A program made the translations under genes and the position numbers. A DNA stretch of 33,602 nucleotides, taken from NCBI GenBank assembly GCA_947461225.1, contig CANHJV010000025.1, positions 1-33,602 on the forward strand. The letters run 5' to 3'. The notes under the pieces were generated by a model. It made no database searches. It was not told the DNA's origin and worked only from the letters and a program-made list of their open reading frames with translations. The stretch comes from Gemmatimonadota bacterium. Lineage in GTDB: Bacteria; Gemmatimonadota; Gemmatimonadetes; Gemmatimonadales; Gemmatimonadaceae. This document shows, piece after piece, positions 20,779-29,151 of this stretch (position 1 is its first letter; each line of letters begins with the position of its first letter).

Positions 20779-21341
20779 ACTGGCGTGTCATTGCGGTGCC
20801 GGTCCTCGCGTGCCTGGCCTTGACGGCCGCCGCCTGTCCGAAGACCAAAGGCAAGACGCAGGTCAAGGCAAAGGCCGCGAAATCGGCCATTCCTGACTCG
20901 GCGGACCAGATCATCTTCGGCTTTCGCACCTTCCTGACGGATCAAGGCATTTCGAAGGGGGTGCTCCTGGCTGACACCGCCTTGTCGTATGACGATGCCA
21001 CGCGGATGGAGCTCCGTCGGGTGAACGTCACGTTTTACACGTCGGTGGGTATCAGGGATGGCGTGCTCACCGCTAAGGCGGGCACGTACAACATGCGACT
21101 CTCCCGCCTGGACGCGCGCGGTGACGTTGTTGTGGTTCGTGGCGATGGCAAGCGCTTAACCTCGCAGCAGCTGGTCTATGATCAGGTCCGCAACCAGATC
21201 TTCACCGACAGTACGTTTATCCTGAACGAGCCGTCACGCACCTTCACGGGCCTCGGATTCGAGTCTGATCCGCAGCTCACCAGGTTCCGCTGTATCCGCA
21301 ACTGCAAGGGCCTTGCGCCCGTCAAGATTCCCACCAAGTAA
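20775..21341 (+). CDS. lptC: LptC-like LPS export protein, predicted lipoprotein
   Basis: The 188-residue protein starts with a short signal sequence ending at a possible lipobox (Cys21, after LTAAA) and continues with a beta-rich domain resembling LptC/YrbK. LptC forms the inner-membrane end of the periplasmic LPS bridge. The call rests on fold-like pattern, size and position between kdsD and the OstA-like gene, because sequence conservation in this family is low. A lipid anchor in place of the usual membrane helix would be a difference from the enterobacterial protein. The start overlaps the kdsD stop (ATGA). Confidence 0.75.
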   Translation: MNWRVIAVPVLACLALTAAACPKTKGKTQVKAKAAKSAIPDSADQIIFGFRTFLTDQGISKGVLLADTALSYDDATRMELRRVNVTFYTSVGIRDGVLTAKAGTYNMRLSRLDARGDVVVVRGDGKRLTSQQLVYDQVRNQIFTDSTFILNEPSRTFTGLGFESDPQLTRFRCIRNCKGLAPVKIPTK

Positions 21342-21344
21342 CGC

Positions 21345-23117
21345 GTGACTCTTCGCTGCTCGCGCCTTCGCGCCTTCGCGCTGCTCGGCACGGTTTCGGT
21401 GCTGGCGATCTTCGCCGGGTGCCGAGGCGCGCGCCGTGGCGCGACGTCGACCGCACCCGCCACCACGGTGGCGCTGACCGATAGTACGATCCTGGCCAAG
21501 GCACGGGCGGATTCCATGCGGGCCAGCTCAGTGCGGGCCGACTCGGTCAAGGCCGACTCGGTCAAGGCCGACTCGGTCAAGGCCGACTCGGTGCGGGCCG
21601 ACTCGATCGCGGGGCGGGCGACGGCGGCGGGCAAGGATAGCGCCGCGAGACGCGACAGCCCTGCGCTTGAAAAAGCTCGTCAGGATAGCGTGGTGGCAGC
21701 CAAGCCACGTCCCACCAAGAAGGCCGCGTCGTCCCCCGCCACGCGAAACTGCGTGTTGGACTTTGCCGACAGCCCGCCGGAGACCCGGCTGTTGTATTCG
21801 CGGCTTCCCGACAGTACCGCGAACACGTTCATTGGCGGCGGGTTCGTTGGCCGTTGTCAAGGCGAGAACAACCGCATCAGTGCCGACAGTGCGGAGCAGT
21901 TCGAGTCCGCCGGCATCGTCAACATGTACGGCAACGTCGTGTACGAGGAGCCGAATAAGCTGCGGGTGACGGCGGCGCACGCGACGTACTTCACGCGGGA
22001 AGGCCGCCTCTTCGCCGACGGCAACGTCGTCGCGACCCAACTCGCCTCGGCAAGCACGTTCAGCGGGCCGAACATTGAGTACTACCGGATCATGCCCGGT
22101 CGTCCGGTGGCGAGACTGGTGGCGCCGAACCGACCCACCGCCCGACTTATTGAGAAGGACAGCACCGGCAAGCTGGGGCAGCCGACGGTTGTTACAGCCG
22201 ATCGATTTGAAGATGTCGGCGACACCCTCGTGCTCGGCTGGGGCGACGTGATCATTACCCGGGAGAAGATCATCGGGCGTTCTGATTCGCTGGCGTTCAA
22301 CAAGACGACCCAGTTGGCGCGGCTGGTGCGCGCCGCTCGCATTCGGAGCGTGGATACGTCGCAGGCGTTTACGCTGAACGGTGATACGATCGACCTGTTC
22401 ACCACCGACAAGAAGCTCGATCGGGTCTTCGCGCTGCACAGTGCGACGGCGACGAACAAGGACTTGGTAATCAACGCGGAACGCATCGATCTTCGACTGA
22501 AGGAGCAGAAGATCGATGAAGCGTACGCCTTCGGAACAGGCCGCGCGCGAGCGAAAACGCCGCAACAGGACGTCGAGGCGGACTCGATGCGTATCGTACT
22601 CACCAACCAGCGTCCGCGCGAGGTGCGCGCGATCGGCGGGGCGGTGGCGAAGGGCGTCGCGGACACACTCAAGATTAAATCGGCCGATCGCGACATGCTG
22701 CGTGGCGATAGTCTCTTCGCCTACTTCGACACCACCCAACTGTCTGCGGACACGAGTAAGCAGACGCGAATCAAGGAGATTCGCGCCTTCGGTAACGCCA
22801 GTTCGCTCTTTCAGGTCGCCTCGAAGAAGGGACCGAGCGCACCACCAGCGCTGAACTACGTGCGCGGTCAACGCATCTTCGTCCAGTTCGACACGGGCTC
22901 CGTACGGGATGTTCGAGTAGATTCCTCTGCATCCGGTCTGTATCTCGAACCGGCTCCGGACAGTCTGTCTGACAGTACTGCCAAGAAGCCGCCGACCAAC
23001 AAGCCGCCGGCCAAGAAGCCGCCGGCCGCCCCGAGCACCCCGCTTCCGGAGCCTCCGGCTCCGTTGTTCGCCCCACTGGCCGCCGCCGTCGTCACTCTCT
23101 CTCGCCGACCGACATGA
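21345..23117 (+). CDS. lptA: Long LptA/OstA-like LPS transport protein with repeat region
   Basis: The 590-residue exported protein has a signal sequence with a lipobox-like FAGC (Cys26), then an Ala/Asp/Ser-rich linker (about 40-125) with pentapeptide repeats ADSVK/R. A long beta-repeat region (about 150-535) resembles several OstA/LptA jelly-roll units (for example MYGNVVYEE and [10 protein letters not shown]). A Lys/Pro-rich C-terminal tail (about 548-575) follows. Usual LptA is about 185 residues; OstA-like proteins of this length are known in Bacteroidota. The GTG start is three bases after lptC. The role in carrying LPS across the periplasm is inferred from domains and neighbours. Confidence 0.75.
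   Translation: MTLRCSRLRAFALLGTVSVLAIFAGCRGARRGATSTAPATTVALTDSTILAKARADSMRASSVRADSVKADSVKADSVKADSVRADSIAGRATAAGKDSAARRDSPALEKARQDSVVAAKPRPTKKAASSPATRNCVLDFADSPPETRLLYSRLPDSTANTFIGGGFVGRCQGENNRISADSAEQFESAGIVNMYGNVVYEEPNKLRVTAAHATYFTREGRLFADGNVVATQLASASTFSGPNIEYYRIMPGRPVARLVAPNRPTARLIEKDSTGKLGQPTVVTADRFEDVGDTLVLGWGDVIITREKIIGRSDSLAFNKTTQLARLVRAARIRSVDTSQAFTLNGDTIDLFTTDKKLDRVFALHSATATNKDLVINAERIDLRLKEQKIDEAYAFGTGRARAKTPQQDVEADSMRIVLTNQRPREVRAIGGAVAKGVADTLKIKSADRDMLRGDSLFAYFDTTQLSADTSKQTRIKEIRAFGNASSLFQVASKKGPSAPPALNYVRGQRIFVQFDTGSVRDVRVDSSASGLYLEPAPDSLSDSTAKKPPTNKPPAKKPPAAPSTPLPEPPAPLFAPLAAAVVTLSRRPT
21522..21611 (+). repeat. 15-bp tandem repeat in the lptA-like gene
   Basis: Six consecutive 15-base units encode five-residue repeats of the type ADSVK. 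Units at 21537, 21552 and 21567 are identical (GCCGACTCGGTCAAG). The flanking units at 21522, 21582 and 21597 differ in a few bases. The unit length keeps the frame, so gain or loss of copies would change only linker length. Confidence 0.9.
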
Positions 23118-24319
23118 CCGATTCCGCTTCGCCCACGCTGAATTCGCTTGAGGAGACCCTCGCGCTGGTCGATCGCGTCGTGCACGGCGATCGCTCGATG
23201 GCGTTGGCCCTTGGCGCGGTCATCGACGCGGCGGACGTCCACGGATCGGCAGTGCTGCATGCCATCGCCAGCCGTTACATCGAGCAGCATACCGACGGCG
23301 CGCGGCTACCGCTGGACGAAGTCCGCGCGCATCTGGCGGCGGCGGTCTTGCCGCGGCTGGCGGCGGGTGGCGTGGTCGAGATCCCGGAGCATGGCCTTCC
23401 GTCGCCGGAAACCACGGTGCAAGTCGCACCGCCACTCTGGGCGGCGCTCCAAGTGCATCGCGCCGATGTCGTCCGTCGACTCCAGGGTACCGACGAGTCC
23501 CCTCGCGTGGGGCACATGCCAACGCCCACGATCGGTCTACCGGTCACGGGGCAATCGGTGCTGAGCGCCGAGGGGCTGGTGAAGGCGTACCGAGGCCGTC
23601 GCGTCGTGAACGATGTCGCGCTGAACGTCGCGCAAGGCGAGATCGTCGGCTTGCTTGGGCCGAACGGCGCGGGCAAAACGACGACGTTCTATATGCTGGT
23701 CGGCCTCATCGAGCCGCAGTCAGGCCGCATCAAGCTCGATGGGCAGGACATTTCCGGCATGCCGATGTATCAGCGGGCACGCCAAGGTATCGGCTACCTG
23801 TCGCAGGAGCCCTCCATCTTCCGGAAGCTGACGGTCGAGCAGAACATCCTGGCGATTCTTGAAACGCTCCCGCTGTCCGCGGCGGAGCGGAAGGAACGCC
23901 TCGAAACGCTGCTTGATGAACTCAGTATCAAGCATCTCCGTAACAGCCGGGCCTTCCAGCTTTCGGGTGGTGAGCGCCGTCGACTGGAGATTACGCGCGC
24001 CTTGGTGACGCAGCCGAAGTTCATGATGCTCGATGAGCCGTTCGCCGGGGTCGATCCGATCGCGGTGCACGACATCCAGACCATCGTGGCGGGGCTCCGC
24101 CACCGGGGGATCGGCGTACTCATCAGTGATCACAATGTCGAGCAGACGCTGGACATTGTGGACCGCGCGTACATCATGTTCGATGGGCAAGTCAAAGTGT
24201 CTGGCACTGTTCGTGAACTGGTGTTCGACGATACCGTTGCCGAGATCTACTTGGGGCCGACGCTCACTGCGCGTCTCCGCGCTCGCTTCGCTGAAGCTGA
24301 TGAAGAGGTGGTGACGTAA
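23114..24319 (+). CDS. lptB: LPS export ABC transporter ATPase with N-terminal extension
   Basis: The 401-residue protein carries an LptB-type ATPase in residues about 149-390: Walker A GPNGAGKT (182-189), signature LSGGE (283-287), Walker B FMMLDEP (303-309) and the switch His340. LptB powers extraction of LPS from the inner membrane. Usual LptB is about 240 residues; here about 148 extra residues precede it, helical and Ala-rich with no membrane segment. The ATG at 23114 overlaps the previous stop (ATGA), which supports translation of the extension. A GTG at 23558 could give a normal-sized form. rpoN follows with a TAATG overlap, an lptB-rpoN order common in Proteobacteria. Confidence 0.92.
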   Translation: MTDSASPTLNSLEETLALVDRVVHGDRSMALALGAVIDAADVHGSAVLHAIASRYIEQHTDGARLPLDEVRAHLAAAVLPRLAAGGVVEIPEHGLPSPETTVQVAPPLWAALQVHRADVVRRLQGTDESPRVGHMPTPTIGLPVTGQSVLSAEGLVKAYRGRRVVNDVALNVAQGEIVGLLGPNGAGKTTTFYMLVGLIEPQSGRIKLDGQDISGMPMYQRARQGIGYLSQEPSIFRKLTVEQNILAILETLPLSAAERKERLETLLDELSIKHLRNSRAFQLSGGERRRLEITRALVTQPKFMMLDEPFAGVDPIAVHDIQTIVAGLRHRGIGVLISDHNVEQTLDIVDRAYIMFDGQVKVSGTVRELVFDDTVAEIYLGPTLTARLRARFAEADEEVVT

Positions 24320-25806
24320 TGAGGCCAGGTCTCCAACAGAGCACCGGACTCCGGCAAGAGCTGAAAGTCAATCCGCGCCTGTATCAGGCGATGGATTTGC
24401 TGTACATGCCTTTGCTCGATCTACAACAGCATCTCAAGCAGGAACTCCTCACCAATCCATTTCTCGATCTGGTCGAGCCAGATGACGAGGACGAGGATTC
24501 CGCCGACGCGGACGAAGTGCCGGAAGCGCAGGATCTCGCCGAGCCAGAGACGGCGGTCGAGGCTGAGCCAGAGCGGACCGGCGACGACGAGGTCGATTGG
24601 GAAGCGGTGCTACTCGACGGCTTCGAGACCGGTGGTCAGCGGGAAGAGCATGAGCAGCGCGAGTGGTACGAGCCGGTCACGGTCGATACGAAGCATCTGT
24701 CCGACCACCTCACCGAACAGTTGGCATTGATCGAGATGTTACCCCGCGAAGCGATTCTCGCGGACGAGTTCGTCGGCAACATTTCCGACGACGGGTACCT
24801 CGCGTGTCCCATCGAGGAAATTCAGCGTGGGGTGAACGAGTGGCTCGCCGCCGAAGCAGAGGAGCGTGACGCGGATGTGTCCCCCTTCAGCGACGCCGAA
24901 ATGCAGGCCATGCTCACGATCATTCAGGAGCTCGATCCTCCTGGAGTCGGAGCTCGCGATCTTCGCGAATGCCTGCTGTTGCAGCTGCGAGCCGCCGGAC
25001 ATCGGGATTCGATGGCATATCGGCTCGTCGAGGAATCCTTCGAGGAGCTCATCTCGCACCGTTGGAGTGAGCTGTCGAAGCGCTTCGGGATCAGCGCGCA
25101 GGACGTGCAGAGCGCGGCCGATGAGATCGCCAAGCTCGATCCGAAGCCGGGCCTGCGTTACAGTGCTGGCGGCGACAACTACATCATTCCCGATCTCGTC
25201 GTCGACAAGATCGATCAGGCCTATCACATCTTCCTGAACGACGGGAATCTGCCACGGCTCAAGTTGTCGCGAGCGTATCAAGAGATCGCCCGCGACAAGA
25301 AGAAGTTCGATACCGAGAGCAAGGACTTCATCGCCAGCAAGCTGAATTCGGCGAACTGGATGATTCAGGCCATCGAGCAGCGTCGCCAGACGATGCTGAA
25401 GGTTATGCACTACATCGTCGATCGGCAGCGTGACTTCTTCGAGCGTGGGGTTCAGGCGCTGCGGCCGCTCACACTTCGTGAAGTGGCCGAAGCCGTGGGC
25501 ATGCACGAGTCCACCGTCAGTCGCGTCACCAACGAGAAGTTCGTGCAGACGCCGCGTGGCGTGCTGCCACTCAAGTTTTTCTTCTCATCGGGACTCGCCA
25601 CCAGCGATGGTGATGACGTGTCCGCACGCGGCATCAAAGACCAGATCCAGAAGCTGGTGTCGGGGGAAGACACCAAGAATCCGCTCACCGATCAAGCGAT
25701 CGTGGAGATCCTGCAGCAGACGGGTGTGCAGATTGCGCGTCGTACGGTCGCCAAGTACCGTGACCAACTCGGTGTGCTGCCCGCCCGTATGCGAAAGCGC
25801 GTCTGA
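24319..25806 (+). CDS. rpoN: RNA polymerase sigma-54 factor
   Basis: The 495-residue protein has the three-part structure of sigma-54: a Gln/Leu-rich region I (residues 1-50), an acidic linker (about 52-95), the core-binding and helix-turn-helix regions (HTH about 385-405) and the RpoN box ARRTVAKYR (473-481) that reads the -24 element. It directs polymerase to -24/-12 promoters that need AAA+ activators. The ATG overlaps the lptB stop by one base, so it is co-translated with the LPS export operon. No -24/-12 promoter was recognised in the window. Confidence 0.96.
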   Translation: MRPGLQQSTGLRQELKVNPRLYQAMDLLYMPLLDLQQHLKQELLTNPFLDLVEPDDEDEDSADADEVPEAQDLAEPETAVEAEPERTGDDEVDWEAVLLDGFETGGQREEHEQREWYEPVTVDTKHLSDHLTEQLALIEMLPREAILADEFVGNISDDGYLACPIEEIQRGVNEWLAAEAEERDADVSPFSDAEMQAMLTIIQELDPPGVGARDLRECLLLQLRAAGHRDSMAYRLVEESFEELISHRWSELSKRFGISAQDVQSAADEIAKLDPKPGLRYSAGGDNYIIPDLVVDKIDQAYHIFLNDGNLPRLKLSRAYQEIARDKKKFDTESKDFIASKLNSANWMIQAIEQRRQTMLKVMHYIVDRQRDFFERGVQALRPLTLREVAEAVGMHESTVSRVTNEKFVQTPRGVLPLKFFFSSGLATSDGDDVSARGIKDQIQKLVSGEDTKNPLTDQAIVEILQQTGVQIARRTVAKYRDQLGVLPARMRKRV

Positions 25807-25845
25807 CCCGCGCGCGCGACTGAACGCGACTTTACCTTTCTCCGA

Positions 25846-26889
25846 ATGGCCGTCTCCGCTCGTCCGCTCCGGCGCGTCTCCCGTACAACGTCTGCACATG
25901 GTGTAGACGTCAGTGTCCTCGTGCCCGCGAAGGACGAGGCGGGCAACCTCGCCCTCTTCCTTGAGCTGTGCGAGGCCACGTTCCGCAACGAGCCGGCCCG
26001 CTACGAAGTCGTGGTCGTCGACGATGGCTCGACCGACGGAAGCTGGGCGCTCCTGCAAGAACTCCGGTCGCGGTATCCCTTCCTGCGACCGGTGCGCCAC
26101 CGCGCCCAACGTGGCATCGCCGAGGCGCTACGCACCGGATATCTCCAGTCGCATGGGCGCGTGCTGGTGTTTTACCCCGCTGACCTGCAATTCAAGCCCG
26201 AGGATATCCCGCGGCTGGTGAACCCGATTCTGGCCGGTGAGTCGGACATGGTCACGGGATACAAGCAGGGCAAGTACGAGAAGGCCTTCGTTTCGGGTAT
26301 CTATAACAAGCTCAGTCGTACGCTGTTTCATGTACCCGTGCGCGATCTGAACAACGTGAAGGCGTACCGCCGGGAGATCATGGCGGCGCTCCCCATGCGA
26401 CCGGATTTCCACCGGTATATGATCGTCATGGCAGCGTCGCAGGGCTTCACGGTCACGGAAGTGCCGGTGCCGCTCTACGCGCGCCACTCCGGTCGGTCGA
26501 AGTTCGGCTTATCGCGTATTCCCATCGGCGTGCTCGACATGCTCGCCGTGTGGTTCGAACTCAAGTTCGGGCAGAAGCCGTTATTGGCGTTCGGCATGCT
26601 CGGCGTGGCGCTCTTCGCCGTCGGGGTGCTCTCCGGACTCGGAGCGCTCATCTGGCTCGCGATCACGGGACACGGGCAGCGCTGGGTGTGGACCGTCATC
26701 CAGACGTGCCTCATGCTCGGCTCGATCTTCTTCGCCACCGGACTCTTGGGCGAGCAGATCGCGCAGCAGCGATCCGAAGTGCGTGAGCTACGTCGAGAGC
26801 TCGACGACCTGGCCAGTGCGCAGCACGACGAGGATGCCGACGAGGTCGCGCGCAGCGTGACCGCCGGCCCCGATCGCGACCACCGCTGA
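25846..26889 (+). CDS. Membrane-anchored family 2 glycosyltransferase
   Basis: The 347-residue GT-A enzyme begins its catalytic domain with VSVLVPAKDE (22-31) and VVVVDDGSTDGS (55-66). Two membrane helices (about 245-273 and 281-302) follow, with a charged, possibly coiled-coil tail. This layout is that of polyprenyl-phosphate sugar transferases such as CsbB/GtrB/ArnC. The usual DxD is altered: Pro111-Ala-Asp113 (YPADLQ), so the first acidic residue is missing. Sugar and acceptor are unknown. It starts 39 bases after rpoN and is followed within 14 bases by a GT4 gene. Confidence 0.82.
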   Translation: MAVSARPLRRVSRTTSAHGVDVSVLVPAKDEAGNLALFLELCEATFRNEPARYEVVVVDDGSTDGSWALLQELRSRYPFLRPVRHRAQRGIAEALRTGYLQSHGRVLVFYPADLQFKPEDIPRLVNPILAGESDMVTGYKQGKYEKAFVSGIYNKLSRTLFHVPVRDLNNVKAYRREIMAALPMRPDFHRYMIVMAASQGFTVTEVPVPLYARHSGRSKFGLSRIPIGVLDMLAVWFELKFGQKPLLAFGMLGVALFAVGVLSGLGALIWLAITGHGQRWVWTVIQTCLMLGSIFFATGLLGEQIAQQRSEVRELRRELDDLASAQHDEDADEVARSVTAGPDRDHR

Positions 26890-26903
26890 CGGTCGGCGCT
26901 CCG

Positions 26904-28133
26904 GTGCCCCGCGCCTTGCGCGTGCTCTTCGTGACCCACAATGTGCCGCGCTTTGTGGGTGACGCCGCCGGTTCGTTTGTCCTTCGGCTCGCCGTCGCGC
27001 TACAGTCTGCCGGTGCGCACGTCGATGTCATCGCACCAGCGGCGCCAGGCCTTGCGGACGTCGAAACACTGGAAGGGATTCGTATTCAGCGTGTGCGCTA
27101 TGCGAGCGACGCGCGCATGACGCTGGCCTATGCTGGGAACATGGCGGAGCAGGTGATGTCCTCGTGGGGTGGAAAGCTCGCCCTGCTGGGGATGCTCCGC
27201 GCCATCCGGCGCGCCGTTCGCGACCGGGTCGATGCCGCGGCGCAGGCTGGCGAGACGTACGACATTGTGCACGCGCATTGGTGGTTCCCCGCCGGGCTTT
27301 CGCTCTGGCGCTCGCGCCGCGCGGGCGACCCACCGCTGGTGATCACGATGCACGGCTCCGATGTGCGCCTCGCGCAGCGCACCGCTCCGACGCACGCGGT
27401 CATGCGCGCGGTGCTTGGCGAGGCCGCGATCTGCACGGCCGTCTCGGGATGGCTGGCGGATACAGCGGGCAGGATTGCGCCGGATATCACGGTGGCCGTG
27501 TCGCCCATGCCGGTGGATGCGCGACACTTTGCTCCCCCCGCGGTGTCGGCAACGGGGGCCGCCGCACCGCGAAGCGGGATTCTGTTCGTGGGCCGACTGA
27601 ACGCGCAGAAGGGTCTCGCCGATCTGCTCGACGCCATGGTGACTCCGGCGATGCGTGCGCACGACGCCCAGGGCATTGGCCAGGCGACGATGCTCGATGT
27701 CGTCGGTGACGGACCAGAGCGCGAGGCGTTGATGGCGCGTGCCGCCAGTCTTGGACTGGCGGCACGCGTGCGGTGGTATGGTCCGCTTCCGCAGCCCGCC
27801 TTGGTCCCGCTGTACCAAGGGGCGCGCGTACTGGCGATGCCCTCGCGTGAGGAGGGCCTCGGGCTCGTGGCGGTTGAAGCGCAGCTCTGCGGCACGCCCG
27901 TCGTAGCCTATGCGGACGGTGGTCTGATCGATGTCGTACGCCCTGACCACGGCGGAACACTGGTGACGGTTGGGGACACGCGTGCGCTTGGGGAGGCCCT
28001 TGCCCGTTTGCTCGCCGATGAGACGACCGCACAGCAGCGGGGCACGGCTGCGCGCGACAATATGCTCGACCGATTTTCGCCCGACGCCGTCGCCGGTCGA
28101 TATCTCACGCACTATCGGCAGGCCGTGCGGTGA
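26904..28133 (+). CDS. Family 4 glycosyltransferase
   Basis: This is a 409-residue GT-B enzyme with a retaining GT4 C-terminal domain. The start LRVLFVTHNVPRF and GSD in the N-terminal half bind the acceptor side. Donor-side marks are FVGRLNAQKG (Arg231, Lys236) and the E-x7-E motif EGLGLVAVE (317-325) with CGTPVVA. It probably builds a cell-surface glycan or glycolipid in the cytoplasm. The start is GTG at 26904; no in-frame ATG fits the conserved N-terminus. It overlaps the next gene by four bases (GTGA). A perfect 15-bp inverted repeat lies inside the gene at 27736-27768. Confidence 0.88.
   Translation: MPRALRVLFVTHNVPRFVGDAAGSFVLRLAVALQSAGAHVDVIAPAAPGLADVETLEGIRIQRVRYASDARMTLAYAGNMAEQVMSSWGGKLALLGMLRAIRRAVRDRVDAAAQAGETYDIVHAHWWFPAGLSLWRSRRAGDPPLVITMHGSDVRLAQRTAPTHAVMRAVLGEAAICTAVSGWLADTAGRIAPDITVAVSPMPVDARHFAPPAVSATGAAAPRSGILFVGRLNAQKGLADLLDAMVTPAMRAHDAQGIGQATMLDVVGDGPEREALMARAASLGLAARVRWYGPLPQPALVPLYQGARVLAMPSREEGLGLVAVEAQLCGTPVVAYADGGLIDVVRPDHGGTLVTVGDTRALGEALARLLADETTAQQRGTAARDNMLDRFSPDAVAGRYLTHYRQAVR
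27736..27768. repeat. Perfect 15-bp inverted repeat inside the GT4 gene
   Basis: The arms 27736-27750 and 27754-27768 are exact reverse complements around a TTG loop. The region codes for MARAASLGLAARV, a normal part of a GT4 domain, so this is not an inserted element. The mRNA would form a very stable hairpin. Confidence 0.85.
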
Positions 28134-29104
28134 ATACTCGGGCGACATGGCGTGAGCGTGGTCTCTGGCATCATCCAGCGATCAAGTTCGGGCTCCTGCT
28201 GCTCACGGGCATCTTCATCGCATGGGCGATTCGCGGACAGTGGGCCGACATGCGCGCGTCGGCACGTGAGGTGCACGTCGAGTGGCGATGGATCGCAGCG
28301 GCGAGCGCGTCCGTGCTCGCGGTGTACGGGCTACTGATTCAGAGTTGGCGCGTGTTGCTGCGCGGATGGGGTGGGGAGCTCACGTATCCGGTGGCGGTAC
28401 GGATTTGGACCATCGCCAATCTCGGTCGTTGGATTCCCGGCAAGGTCTGGTCGGTGGGGGCGTTGAGTGTGCTCGCCGCGCGTGAGGGCGTTTCGGGGAC
28501 CGCCGCCGCCGGTGCGGCCGTACTCGGAACACTGCTGAATATCGGTGCCGGGTTTGGCGTCGCCGTGATCATGGGCGCCGAAGGGCTTGACACGGTATAT
28601 CCCGGGTTTCGACTGGGGGCGTGGGTTGCCACCGCCATCTTCGTGGTCGGCGTCTTGGTGCTCCCGCGTCTGCTGCCGCCGGTCCTCGCCTGGCTTGCCG
28701 CGAAGCGAGGTACGCCAGTGGCCGGCAGGCACCTGGCGGCAAGCACACTCTGGGCTTCAGCGGCGATGAACGTGATGTCGTGGCTGGGGTATGGGTTGGC
28801 GTTTGCGTTGTTCTCGCGCGGTGTCACCCCCAGCATCGGGATCGATCCGGCCCTGTTCATCGCAGTGTTTACCGCATCGTACCTCATCGGATACCTGGTG
28901 CTGTTCTCCCCCGGGGGACTGGGATTCCGCGAGGCGGCACTGACCGTGTTTCTGGTGGGCGTGGGCGCCGCGGGGCAGGGGGACGCGGTTATTCTCGGCG
29001 TCACGTCGCGAGTCTGGTTAACGGTGCTTGAAGTCCTGCCAGGGCTGATCAGCCTCCTCGTCCTCCCCGCATCGCAGCGCGCGGCGCTACAGCACGCGGA
29101 ATGA
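28130..29104 (+). CDS. Flippase-like membrane protein (LPG synthase TM/UPF0104 family)
   Basis: The 324-residue protein has about eight predicted membrane helices and the family marks GRWIPGKVW (99-107) and SPGGLGFREA (260-269). The family includes the membrane part of lysyl-phosphatidylglycerol synthase (MprF) and AglD-like proteins, several of which are suspected or known lipid flippases. The soluble aminoacyl transferase domain of MprF is absent, so lipid lysylation is unlikely for this protein alone. The GTG overlaps the GT4 stop. Position between glycosyltransferases suggests handling of a glycolipid. Confidence 0.82.
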   Translation: MNTRATWRERGLWHHPAIKFGLLLLTGIFIAWAIRGQWADMRASAREVHVEWRWIAAASASVLAVYGLLIQSWRVLLRGWGGELTYPVAVRIWTIANLGRWIPGKVWSVGALSVLAAREGVSGTAAAGAAVLGTLLNIGAGFGVAVIMGAEGLDTVYPGFRLGAWVATAIFVVGVLVLPRLLPPVLAWLAAKRGTPVAGRHLAASTLWASAAMNVMSWLGYGLAFALFSRGVTPSIGIDPALFIAVFTASYLIGYLVLFSPGGLGFREAALTVFLVGVGAAGQGDAVILGVTSRVWLTVLEVLPGLISLLVLPASQRAALQHAE

Positions 29105-29151
29105 GCGGTTCCGCGTAGCACGTGCATACCGATCTCCCTCCCGCCTCCTCG

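Noticed and set aside
21522-21611. CRISPR-like repeat array
   Set aside because: The units are directly adjacent, 15 bases long, in frame and coding; there are no spacers and no cas genes.
23558-24319. Short LptB starting at GTG 23558 as the only product
   Set aside because: The frame is open from an ATG that overlaps the upstream stop, the pattern used throughout this operon; the short form stays possible as a second product.
24319-25845. Sigma-54 (-24/-12) promoter near rpoN
   Set aside because: No TGGCAC-N5-TTGC-type match was seen by eye in the gaps around rpoN or elsewhere upstream of genes in the window.
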